This document shows positions 23,509-33,939 of a DNA stretch of 64,000 bases, one piece after another. The position numbers were made by a program, and so were the translations under genes. The notes beneath the pieces are model-generated. The model worked only from the letters and a program-made list of their open reading frames with translations, had not been told where the DNA came from and ran no database searches. The DNA lies in the NCBI GenBank assembly GCA_002633005.1, contig NMRA01000708.1, forward strand, positions 1 through 64,000. The letters are read 5' to 3'. The DNA comes from Phoronis australis. Lineage: Eukaryota; Phoronida; Phoronidae. The number at the start of each line of letters is the position of its first letter. Within the stretch, counting starts at the first letter, position 1.

Positions 23509-25512
23509 CTCGTTAAAGCTAATGGCAATGAAAACAGGAATAGTGTGTACTTTCCTAATAAAAAGGATAGGTCTATAGGATCTAAGGACATCCCATTGAA
23601 CCCAGTACGGTCTCACAGTGGAATTGATGCTGGGTCCAAAACCTGCTATGATTTAGAAAAGCCACACTAAGTACTGGTGTATGAAAAAACCTAATCAACA
23701 AGTACACATATCACAATGATATTCTTTAACACCAAACAGTTTAGAAAAAAATACTGAAAGATGAAATAGAGAAAAGGGCATGCTGAAAGCACATTATTTT
23801 GCTGATATATTATCAAATTGTGTAAACTGAAGTTTCCTGAAATTTCAACTCAGTTGTAAAAGAATCTGCAGATTTTCCCCATACGAATTCCTGGAAAAGA
23901 TTCTTTAGGATTATTTTCCGGGCGAATCCCTACAAGATCCAATATATCTACATTGCTATCAGAAATTTACGTCATGCCAGCTCCGGCAAGCCCACACTCA
24001 GCTACAAAAGGCCCCTATGCAGTTCATCGTATTTCTTGTAGAGTGACGGAGAGACAAGCTGCCAAATATCCGTGTATATTTCGTTGGTGGTAACCACTGA
24101 AAGGTTGCCGTGGTCGTTGCTATGCTATGCTACAGCTGCGCTTGCTCCGAGCTCGTCTTCAGACGCAACAGTGGAAGGCGAGAATTACCAGAGCATGCTA
24201 AATAATCGGCAAATGAACTTTGGAGGGAAAAATCAACCGTGTTACCATAATGGCCAACAACAGCATGTGTCTCAATCGCGCCAGTTGCATCCCAAGAACT
24301 CATATGTTGGGTTGCACGAATCAGTCCCTTTCTTATGCTGTTTTAGTTTCATTACTAAGTCAACTTTTGGCTTTGATACAAAGCGAGGGTGGCGTTGAGT
24401 TCTCAACAGTATAGAAAATATACTGGGTTCCTTTCAAGCAACGTTTCTCACTTAAGGACTAAGTCCCTATTTATTTTTATTGAATTTTGGATTCAGTTTT
24501 TAGTCAATACTGTTTAGAAAATGTCATCAGTGAAAGAGGAGCTCACGATAAGGAAATATGACAGAAAAAGATTGCATCTGTGTGTAAACAAAGACGCAAA
24601 TGGGCAAAAGATTTAGGGAACTTAGTTGAGTACTTAATTCGGATTGTAACATGCAACAGGGCAGAGGGGCATGTTTTATGAAAATTGACTTCAGACTTAA
24701 AGTCAGAAATGTGGTCTTAAATTTGATTGATGGCATGACGTCAACAGCATTGTTCAACAAGCGCAAGGTACCTTTTATGGAACGACATCATTGTTATTTC
24801 GGTCTAAGTTGGGACTAAAATGGTTTCATGAATCGGAGTATAGATCAAGAAAGGTGTAAAAACAAGCAAAACGTCTAGTGTTTTCCTTTGTTTATTTTTC
24901 CTTGACTTCAAACTCAACATATTCGCCTGGTTCATCTCAGGACGAATACTTTAGTTGGTACCATCAGGTGGGAAGTGACGCCCTCTGACGTCAGGTTAAG
25001 TTACATTGAACTCCAAATTTCTGTGCTGTAACCAATAGAACAACTAACTATTCCCCTGGGTTCACTTTAACAAAAAATGTCGCATTGCAGAGGCCCTCAA
25101 CCATACATTTTCTAGGCATATTGTACATCTAGTCAAAAATTAATGTTGTCATATTTATCATGGAGATAAACGTTCACCGGCAAAATATATTAACGTCTTA
25201 AGTTTGAGAAAAATATAGTTGGCTAATGGTCATGTCATGAAGTTGAGGTGAAACACTGATAAATGCGTATTTCGTGGCTATTCAGCTGTCAATGTTAAAT
25301 TGTTAAGCGTAATGCCTTGGAGTCTAAAAACACAACTACGCTCATCTGATCTAGATTTGTCGCCAAATGAGCCAGCAACTCAAGTCGCTTGCCATTTTTC
25401 CAATTTTAGGGTTACAATAAGCTCTGGAGCGCTTTATTTGAGCCGGCAGTGATTTAGACGCTCTTGGTTCACAAATACCTCACGCACTTTTAATCATGTA
25501 TTTGTATCCTCC

Positions 25513-25590
25513 TTACTATGCTAATGTATAAATATAGATTATTACATGTTCTTACTATGCTAATGTATAAATATAGGTTATTACATGGTC
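25513..25590 (+). repeat. 39-bp unit in two tandem copies
   Basis: ttactatgctaatgtataaa... at 25513-25551 repeats at 25552-25590 with two or three mismatches. It sits at the 5' edge of the SINE-bearing repeat, and its end (tataaatatag.ttattacatg) matches that repeat's 5' terminus. Confidence 0.8.
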
Positions 25591-26422
25591 TCAGTCGTTA
25601 TCCCCGGTATTCTAGAGCCTGGGTGGATTTTGGAGAAGTATAATTCTCCAAAATCCACGAGGGCGCTAGATAAGGGGGATAACGACTGAGAACATGTACT
25701 AATCTATTTATACCACACACTGAACGAGAAACATTGCAATGAATCGATTTACCTTTCTCGACTCGCCTCGGCTTTGTAATTACATGTACTTTCTATGTCA
25801 GTGGCCCGGGGTCAGAGTTCGTGATCTTTTAAGAAAAGCCGAGCTATTTTTGTCAAATAATGCTTTTACTCAAAACCAATTGAAAATTTCAACAATATGG
25901 GAAGAATGTGAATATATACTTTAAGGTTTAACAACTGTTATAGCTTACTACACACTTTATCGTACTTAAGCTTCGACCGAGAAAATATCATCAGCTAAAG
26001 TAGGTTGCCACTGGTAAATGAGTATAATGCTCAAGTCGAAGGATCCCGACGACGCGATACCTGCATTCAAATTGGACATCAGTGATTTACAGTACAAGTG
26101 AGAGAAAATAAGAGATAATTTTTGCTGAATTAAAATACCGTTTTTATAGAAATTATGCGTCTTATTTGTCATAGCGTATAAATGTCGGTACAATGCCCTT
26201 TTTAGAAAATGCAATTGTTGCGCGTACTCATTTAAGTAATCTATTTCCACGTTCGATGACGTCAGCCGCTGAGTGGTGCAGTGGTAAAGTCGGCGACTCG
26301 GAACTCTTGCATAACGGGTTCGAAACCGGCCTCGATTCCCGCCAAAATGCTATTTCACTAGTGAGATAACTAAATGGGTTATTACACGATTGGCCATTCG
26401 AGGATGATATTGTGGTATAAAT
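25572..26422 (+). mobile_element. SINE-bearing composite repeat, copy 1
   Basis: The same element as 28881-29507 and, inverted, 31348-32105. Layout: a 5' end tatag(a/g)ttattacatgg; a near-perfect hairpin (25591-25689, ends cagtcgttatcccc / ggggataacgactg); an AT-rich body with ctttctcgactcgcctcgg; then a tRNA-like RNA polymerase III promoter with A box TGGTGCAGTGG (26274-26284) and B box GGTTCGAAACC (26317-26327); and a 3' end gccattcgagg...attgtggtataaata. The tRNA-like part lies about 700 bases inside, unlike a simple SINE. A frame on the minus strand (to 25966) is partly conserved in copy 3 but has no known motif. Confidence 0.65.
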
Positions 26423-28624
26423 AAGCAGAAACTAATCGACATTCGCTGGTCCCCTACGTGCCTAGGCAGCACGCAGGTATCACGCAGTGGCACGCGCTTT
26501 AACATTGGTTGATGTAAGCTCAGCAGTCATTGGTTAGCTTTACAACTCGCTGTGAACGATTTTTAGGCTTGTCATGGAAGTGGCGTCGCAGCAACTATTT
26601 CGTTTCTGCAGTGATGTTTTTATTAAAATAGCCGCGTGCCGCTGAAGCACGTACATGTACAATAAACACACATCTGGCCGATTTATCGGTGTGTTATTCA
26701 TACTGTGTGAATACAGGACAGTATCGTAAACAAGAGTCATCGACAGTAAAAGATGCACTCCGAAAAGGCGCAACCACAATTTCGAGGATTCACATTTCCT
26801 GAACATAAAATTTTAACACCGATTTGTCTGCCCAACATACCACATTTACACTTCAGTCCATGAGTCATGCCAGTTTGTTTGCGTAAAGCGCTTCCTGTTG
26901 AGAATTCGACTAGCCAATCAGAAAAGCCGGTGTAAATAATTTCCCGAGGAAAATTAAGTGATGCCTGCGTGCTGGCGCTAGCGGCCCGCAGGGAACCAGC
27001 GAGCTAATCGACAAAGCTATTTAACGCAATCTACACTAAACAACATACAGTTGTGTTCATTGACAACTTGTATTAGTGAAAACAATAAATCTGCACATAG
27101 GTGACATTTGCACTAATACCGTAACTCGCGGGCTCACATAGCCCACATCATGCAGTGTTATTCCCCAGGACCACGTCAAGATACTTTCTGAACACGGCTC
27201 AGTGATTTGCAGCATCATTTCTCCGCAAACCTCGTTCTCAAAAACATTTGGCAATTTTCAATCGCTGAGATAAGGATTTAGTCTTCAAGTTCCACTCTAA
27301 GTACACACTGAGAAACGGAAAGTAAAATCTCATCAGCGATGGACAACGATGATTTTTACTGCAGCCTTTCAGTGTTCCTGTCTGGGGAATTGCTGGGTGT
27401 TGCACCACTGATGATCAAAATGCAGTGTTGAAACATAACGGGTTACTGACCTCAACGTACTTGACAGTCACTATCTTTAAAATTTTGTTTTCAATCAAAT
27501 TGTCTATGGAAAATATTTAGTTTACACACTATACTTTAGCCCAAAGTGAAACGATTACACTGTGCAATGACTTAAAAAATAAAAAATGATACCAACACTA
27601 CGTCTGTTAACGTATACGAAAATTTTTATCGTAACGGCTTAAACTTTTGAATTTCTCCTAACCGTTCTTTTTAACATGCTAAAAGGGACATTTCGCTTTC
27701 ACTTTTGTAGAGTTACGTTATACTAAGGATCTTTTTTACAATGTTGTTAAAATTTTGTAAGTTTCTGACTAATTTTGAGAGCATGACATTTTCGTACCTG
27801 ACCTGTACTTATGCAATAAAAGCATTCACGGTCATCAAAGTGATCAATATTGAAAACAGATTTTAATGGAGTAAAAACAAATCTTGAGCAATATGAGAAA
27901 GCATTTAGTGAAACCGTTCTGCTATTATATGTGGTTGTTCAGGGACTTATGCATTTGCGATAGCCTTTATTTCGTCGTTCGGTGTTAATGTCGTGTCGGT
28001 TCAAGGAAGTTAATGGTGTAAAAATTTGTGAATTGCTTCTGTGTATACTGTGTCATTCATTTAAATTAACTAAAATAGTCCAGTCAAGCATCCGCACGTA
28101 ACAGAAATTCGCCGGGGACATCTAGTTTACGAAAACGCTCAATTGTCTGAGATTCAGAGAGTAGTCGTTTCACCACCAATTAGTAGATGCGTAGCAATAT
28201 CCACGAACCACCACTAGCTTTTAAGAAATGATAAACTATACACTCTATCTGTAATCCGGGATTGCGTAATGGAATTCCAAACGATCGAATTTACATACTT
28301 ATCTTTTATATGCGCTGACTACGAAGCGATACCGAAGCAAATAGAAACTTAAAGAGAATTATGGGCTATGGCAGTGTTGCCACAAGGCAAAGAAATCACG
28401 TGGTACAATTAAACCAATAGTGGGAGAACAAAGAAGATCACAGACCCGACATTCCAAACAATATGATAACGAGGCCGAAGCAGTATAGCTCACATATAAT
28501 AATTAAGTAAATAATATAATTTCTATTGACAGTAATAAAATCATCAAGCAACAAGAATGCATGTGAAAAATACAAACGCACACACCAAGTGAACGAAAAA
28601 CAAATGCATAAACACATATCTTAA
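26423..28624. other. Intronic/intergenic stretch of duplication copy A
   Basis: No exon recognised. 27730-28290 matches 43480-44230 of copy B. 28305-28520 is a shortened copy of the Ngaro-like terminal repeat at 38811-39289 (tatatgcgct.actgcgaagc... and acaatatgataa.gag). The remainder is unassigned. Confidence 0.5.
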
Positions 28625-28880
28625 AGGAGAATGCCACCCAAAAAACAAACTACTTTGTAAGAATTTAGATTGAGTAGTTTCAGCCAATAGCAGCAAGTTC
28701 AGTTGCTTTACCCGACACCTGACGGCAGACGGAGGTGCTGATATTAACCAATGACGTAATCGGTTCGAACGCAGTCTGTTCAACTGTTCACAACACGTTT
28801 ACTGGTGTCAACGTATCGCCTGAATGCATAGTTCTACACCAATAAATCATCAAATGTCTGTGTTAAGCCTTTATAAATAC

Positions 28881-29507
28881 ATATAGATTATTACATGGAG
28901 AAGTCGTTATCCCCCGTTATCTAGAGCCCGAGTGGATTTTGGAGAATTATCGCCCGAGGGGCGTTAGATCCGAGGGTGATAATTCTCCAAAATCCACGAG
29001 GGCTCTAGATAAGAGGGATAACGACTGAGAACATGTACTAATATATTTATACCACATACAGAACGAGAAACATTGCAATGAATCGATCTACCTTTCTCGA
29101 CTCGCCTCGGCTTTGTAACTACTTTCTATGTCAGAGGTCCGGGGTCTGAGGTCGTGACCTTTTACGAAAAGCCGAGATGTTTTTGTAAAATAATGCTTTT
29201 ACTCAAAACCAATTGGAAAATAACACAAAATAGCCATAAAGTGAATCTATAAATAAAGGTTTAGCAACTGTTATAGCTTACTACACATTTTATCACGCTA
29301 AGCTTCGACCGGGAAAATATCGTCTGCTAAAGTAGGTTTCCACTAGTAACTGAGTATAATGCTCAAGTCAAAGGATCCCGACCACACGACACCTGCATTC
29401 AGATTGGAGATCGGTGATTTACAACTGAGAGAACACGAGAAAAAAAATCGCCAAAATGTTATCTCACGGTTGCATCTGCCATTCGAGGCTAATATTGTGG
29501 TATAAAT
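28881..29507 (+). mobile_element. SINE-bearing composite repeat, copy 2 (nested in Kolobok-like element)
   Basis: Shares the 5' hairpin (28902-29026), the ctcgactcgcctcgg body and the attgtggtataaat 3' end with copies 1 and 3, but has lost the tRNA-like A and B boxes by internal deletion. It is absent from the related relic at about 15540. A tataaat occurs at both junctions (28871-28877 and 29501-29507) and may be a target duplication. Confidence 0.65.
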
Positions 29508-30339
29508 CGAGTTCTTGAACAAACGTGTTGTTATATTTCACTGTGACGGATTTATTTGAGCGTACGGTAGCCTACAGAGTGAGGTCAAGGAGTGTAGACT
29601 CCTAGGTTCGTTAGGCCAATGTATCATGGTCAATCGCGGGAGTTTGGGTCTGTTTGGTGATAAATTCGAATAATTCTTCCGTGGAATACAGACATTAAAG
29701 ATAGCTGTATGTTGTACACGTAGACTTGGGATTCTTTCAGTTCTAAACACACAAAACGTTTGCTATCCCAGTCAGTGCCTAGGAACCCGATCAGGCCCGA
29801 CGCGACGGACGCCGGAATTGGACATCACGAACATAAACCAGCTCAAGTTGGAAACTAAACCTCCACTCACGAAAAATTATACTAGTGAGCCAAAGAAATA
29901 ATGTGCACGGAATTATTTCGGTGAATTAGCCACGAAACTGCCAATCTTACTTGTCGGGGGCTGCGAAGTCAAATTGCCCTTTTACAGAACCGTCAGGACA
30001 AAAGTTGTACAGTAACAACGATGGAAAAATGTATTTGTTTATCTAAATAAACTTTCCATAGTATATAAAATCGAATTATTGCTTTCTGTCAGCAAACACT
30101 GAATTAGCATGCGCTCACACGGCCTCAGTGGCGGGTCAATTACCTTTATTGCATCCGTGTGAAGCCGGTAGCGCAGTGGTTTATTCATTGCTGGCTTCTC
30201 AAAACATTTGCACTCACGAATACTCCAAAGTCATTACAAATTGTATCTCGTGAGACAGAATTTGTTTCAGTTTATAAAAGCATTGGTTAGGATGAGAATA
30301 ATTCATTTTGAAACAGAATGCAGAATATAAAACGCCAAC

Positions 30340-30591
30340 ATGGCAACTCGCAATCCCGACTTAGACGAGAGCTCATTCGACGAAGACTTCGCAAGTGGAT
30401 CGTTAAGTTTCGCAGGCTGTCAGTTCGAACCGGAATACAGTGATAAAGAAATACTAGAGAGGCGCCGTGAACAGGCACAGGCAACGGAACGTATGGATAG
30501 TTCTTTGGTAAGCCGGCATTCGTGGGACTCACTGTCGACGACTGCAGGCCACAGACACGGAGATGTTTCACGGCCTCATACTTGCTATTAA
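30340..30591 (+). pseudogene. N-terminal part of the P2RX7-associated frame
   Basis: An ATG-initiated frame, MATRNPDLDE..., aligns with the broken start at 16440. It keeps the frame through EPEYSDKEILERRREQAQ, where the other copy has a stop and frameshift. It then diverges at ctttg|gtaagcc, which looks like a splice donor, and the remaining codons do not resemble the family. The cysteine cluster and PSCA block are missing, so alone it cannot encode the domain. Either it is a first exon whose partner has been lost or the copy is truncated. Confidence 0.5.
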
Positions 30592-31347
30592 CAGCGTACT
30601 TTTCATTCTTCACTTACCGCGAGCCACTTATTAAGCATTTCGGACTCTCGAGGAAGTCAAAAAACGATATACCTGCTTTTTCGCAGCTGTATAGTTCGGA
30701 CAAGCGGGACCGACGCACGCAACATAGCGGCATTCACACTGCAAATGAACCACTGACGTCGCTGCTTCGTTTCTCACCTTCGTCACAGGTTAACGCGACA
30801 CCTCTCGGCAAGGTAAGGTCGACCGTGTGCGAGGCGATGTGGATATAGACCGATTATGACGGTAAAAAAGACTAATTAAATCCGGTGGCATTCTCCTTTA
30901 ATGGACAAAAGACAAGCAAGAGAATTACTTCTGGTTTTGATATTTAGTAAGATCTATAGTGCTAACACTAGCTTAATTTTTTGAGGTCATAAACGAAACC
31001 GAAATAAATAAATACAATAATACACATAATAATTATATTTAATATCTAATCGCCATGGGATTAGGATTAAGGCCGTCTTGAGTTTCGAACTCTACCTTGA
31101 CCTTGGATTTGACACAGCCTCCTGAAAATACCAAAAATGGACTCTGCGTTCAAGAAACGGTGTAAGCCATCAATTTCAAGAGATGAAATTGACAGAGGCA
31201 TCCGCCACATTGAATTGTTAAATAAAGCTTAAGGCTTCAATCAAGCTAATTTTGTATAACACATTTCCTAAACAAAAACTGAGGGGTCAACAGTTTGGCA
31301 AATTGACCACCGGTGTCGGAATGGTTGATGAAAATAAATAAATTCTT

Positions 31348-32105
31348 TTAAACCACAATATTAGCCTCGAATGGCAGATAAAACCGTGTAATAACCCATA
31401 AAGTTATTTCACTAATGAGATAACATTTTGACGGGAAACCGAGGCCGGATTCGAACCCGGGCCTCAAGAGTTTCGAGTCGCCGACTTTACCACTACGCCA
31501 CTCAGCGGCTGACGTCATCGAACGTGAAAATAGAATGCTTAAATGAGCACGCGCACCAATCGCACATTCAGCAAAGGGCACTGCACCGACATTTATACGC
31601 TATGAAAAATAAAGCGCATAATTTCCATAAAAACGATATTTTAATCCAGTGAAATTTTTCTGTCGTGTTCTCGCACTTGTAAATTTGAATGCGGGTATCG
31701 TGTCGTCGGGATCCTTTGACTTGAGCATTATACTAAGTTACTAGTGGTAACCTACTTTAGCAGACGTTATTTTCCCGGTCGAAGCTTAGCGTGATAAAAT
31801 GTATAGTAAGCTATATTAGTTGCTAAACCTTAATTTATAGATTCACTTTATGTCTAATTTGTTTAAATTTTTTAATTGGTTTTGAGTATAAGCATTATTT
31901 GACAAAAATAGCTTGGCTTTTCTTAAAAGGTCACGACCTCCGACCCCGGGGCTCTTACATAGAAAGTAGTTACAAAGCCGAGGCGAGTCGAGAAAGGTAG
32001 ATCTATTCATTGCAATGTTTCTCGTTCAGTATTTGATAATTCTCCAAAATCCACTCTGGCTCTAGATAACGGGGGATAACGACTTCGCCATGTAATAATC
32101 TATAT
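31348..32105 (-). mobile_element. SINE-bearing composite repeat, copy 3, next to tetraspanin exon 3A
   Basis: Inverted copy. Read on the minus strand it has the 5' terminus tatagattattacatgg (right end), one arm of the hairpin, the tRNA-like A box TGGCGTAGTGG (31490-31500) and B box GGTTCGAATCC (31447-31457), and the 3' end attgtggtttaaa. The paralogous position near 44790 lacks it, so it is one insertion of about 760 bp. Its edge is 20 bases upstream of the exon 3A acceptor site. Confidence 0.7.
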
Positions 32106-32125
32106 GTATTATTATTTCCTTACAG

Positions 32126-32890
32126 TACGCTTTCATGATTTGCACTGTAATAGCGATCGAGGGGCTTGGCGCCTATAAACTCATTGGACAACTGCCTTTT
32201 CTGACTGACAAATTGGAGTTAAACTTTAAACAGTTGGTGAGACAATACCAGAAATTAAATTCAGCTAGGTCCCAAGCGCTGGACTACATCCAGGTCAAGT
32301 TTGAGTGCTGTGGCCAAGCGGGCCCCAGAGATTACCAATTCAGCACTTTCTGGAACCAGACTCAGGGTCAGATTCCGACTCCTTACTCCTGCTGCAAGGT
32401 AGAGGACCTGGAGGATTTTCAATTCTGTGAGGAATGTGAGCGGCCCCGCTACATCAACAACACGCAATGTGCCCAGGACTGGAATAAGACGGAGTCGTTG
32501 TTCATCAACGTTCAGGGATGTGGTCCTCATCTGCTGAATTTCGTATTCAATTACAAACCGATAACAATTAGCATCGTCGCCGGGTTACTGGCTACACAGT
32601 TTCTTGGTGTCGTCCTTGCCGTTTGGTTGTGCGTAGCAAAGCCCGCGACTCAGAAGGAGAAGTCAGAGATTGAGCTTCCAATATTGACTCGAAGGATAAC
32701 CGGAAAAGATAGTCAATTATTAAAGAGAACGTCTTTGTCGCAGCCGAAATCAGACATGCAGAAAATTTGCGAAGGTGAAAAGGGAGAAAATTGTGATTCA
32801 GATGAAACACAGGAACAATCAACAGCTAACCATACAACATACTCCAGTTCCCACCCAGAATTTGAAACATTGAATGATGCTAATGTATGA
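32126..32890 (+). CDS. Tetraspanin A, last exon only (254 aa)
   Basis: An exon with acceptor ttccttacag| at 32125 encodes the end of transmembrane segment 3, the large extracellular loop, transmembrane segment 4 and a long cytoplasmic tail. The loop has the family hallmarks ECCG, PYSCC, FCEEC and VQGC with eight cysteines and NxT/S sites. It closely parallels exon 3 of tetraspanin B (44813-45574), with the same length within one codon, the same phase and many substitutions but no stops. Exons for segments 1-2 were not found upstream in the window; the Gypsy element occupies the place where homology to copy B ends. An internal ATG at 32135 cannot replace the missing membrane segments. Either upstream exons lie further away or this is an open but orphaned remnant. 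Confidence 0.75.
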   Translation, partial: YAFMICTVIAIEGLGAYKLIGQLPFLTDKLELNFKQLVRQYQKLNSARSQALDYIQVKFECCGQAGPRDYQFSTFWNQTQGQIPTPYSCCKVEDLEDFQFCEECERPRYINNTQCAQDWNKTESLFINVQGCGPHLLNFVFNYKPITISIVAGLLATQFLGVVLAVWLCVAKPATQKEKSEIELPILTRRITGKDSQLLKRTSLSQPKSDMQKICEGEKGENCDSDETQEQSTANHTTYSSSHPEFETLNDANV

Positions 32891-33094
32891 TTGAGAGATC
32901 TGGCAAAACCAGGGTTAGTGACTTACAAAGCTCACTCGAGACTCGACTAGAAAGTTCACAGATCACATCTTGTGAATTTGAAAATTACCCGTAACGTGAA
33001 ACGCCACTCGTCAGTTTTCGAGTCCTATCTCGAGTAAATTTGGCTGGTCACGTACTTTAACAGCTCCAGTAGTTAGAGGATTTACACTGTTATT

Positions 33095-33100
33095 AATAAA
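33095..33100 (+). terminator. Poly(A) signal AATAAA, tetraspanin A
   Basis: AATAAA lies about 205 bases after the stop codon of exon 3A. At the paralogous position downstream of B the sequence reads gatatagaa, so the hexamer is not shared. Confidence 0.4.
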
Positions 33101-33350
33101 AAATGAAAACGCCATTCACGCCTTCTTTTTAAGCTGACAGGATTCTATTCCATTTCGACGCGTTTAGCAAACTAAAACAAAAATCGAATAAGGATTTTTA
33201 CTCTGACAGACTGGTCTCGTACTCCTTAGCGTGACTGGGTTCCATTTATGTTACCAACTCTTGCCATTTTCGTGAGAGTTTGACAAAGTTTTCTTGGGTC
33301 GGAGTATTTACTTGAATCAATTACAACATTTGACGTCATTTTGAATATTC

Positions 33351-33939
33351 TATAGACTCCTTTCACACTTACAAGCGCGATTTAAGAGGTTACAAATCTG
33401 CCAATCGTGGCTAAACACAATTTTTGATTTAGAACAGTTATGAAATTTGTCACGAGTTGTTCCATAGTCAAAATAGGTGTGATTTCTTCCTGTTCAGGCT
33501 GTAAATGCTGACTCGTCACGGCGTGCCATTTTGTTCACTGGATGTGATCTAGAGCGAGAACGAACAGTCAGGGCACTGATACGCCGTAAATTTTAACGAG
33601 CGGAAAAGTCGGCTAAGGCAAAAGTGAGTTTTTCTGATGGAACACAAATTTATAGGTGCTTTAACAGCCGGGGCGGACTTTCGACACCGTCCTCAAAGTT
33701 TACACGATGGTCAAAAAACCAGGTGAAGTATGCAGATATTTCGAATAACGTGGAAACACGATTTTACGACAATTTCCGGTTTGCTTATAGACCCAACAGA
33801 CATTAAAATCTAAAGCGAGGCTCACTGCGATAAACAAAGCCGAAGTTGATCGGACATTGCGTGAGTTAAATGGCCGATCTTTCGAGTCCAACCTGGATAT
33901 TAAATCTTAAAAATGTGTCGATAATTAACCACAGAGACG
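33351..33939. other. Region without a recognisable gene
   Basis: Nothing recognised between the end of duplication copy A and the inverted segment beginning near 33940. One 60-codon frame at 33624 has no motif. Confidence 0.35.

Larger units (their letters stand above)
28625..30897 (+). mobile_element. Kolobok-like TTAA transposon, non-autonomous, P2RX7-domain carrying
   Basis: Perfect 14-bp inverted termini (aggagaatgccacc / ggtggcattctcct) are flanked by TTAA at 28621-28624 and 30898-30901. TTAA duplication and TTAAAGG ends fit the Kolobok/T2 superfamily. The duplicated locus (44300-44320) has the same flanks with a single ctaa and no element, which is an empty site supporting the boundaries. 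Internal length is about 1.65 kb once the nested SINE-bearing repeat (28881-29507) is removed. No transposase was recognised; the only protein-like content is the P2RX7-associated N-terminal frame at 30340. It is therefore probably mobilised in trans. Confidence 0.75.
23509..33350 (+). repeat. Tandem segmental duplication, copy A (tetraspanin 3' half)
   Basis: Collinear with 42585-46000 in blocks: 23509-23830, 24870-25370, 27730-28290, 28530-28620, 30900-31340 and 32105-33350. The breaks correspond to insertions in A: an unidentified 1-kb stretch at 23838-24870, a 2.4-kb stretch at 25370-27730 containing a SINE-bearing repeat, a Ngaro-like remnant at 28305-28520, a Kolobok-like element, and another SINE-bearing repeat. 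The unit carries part of the tetraspanin intron 2, exon 3 and the 3' flank. Apart from the listed elements and exon 3 no gene was seen. Confidence 0.85.

Noticed and set aside
26265-26330. A tRNA gene, suggested by consensus A and B boxes
   Set aside because: No acceptor stem or cloverleaf can be closed, and the same block recurs within a dispersed repeat at 31447-31500, so it is a tRNA-derived promoter.
27380-27440. A possible tetraspanin exon 2 for copy A (ctgggtgttgc resembles the GCCG motif)
   Set aside because: Neither frame gives the LLGCCGA..EN pattern, and no donor or acceptor fits the required phases.
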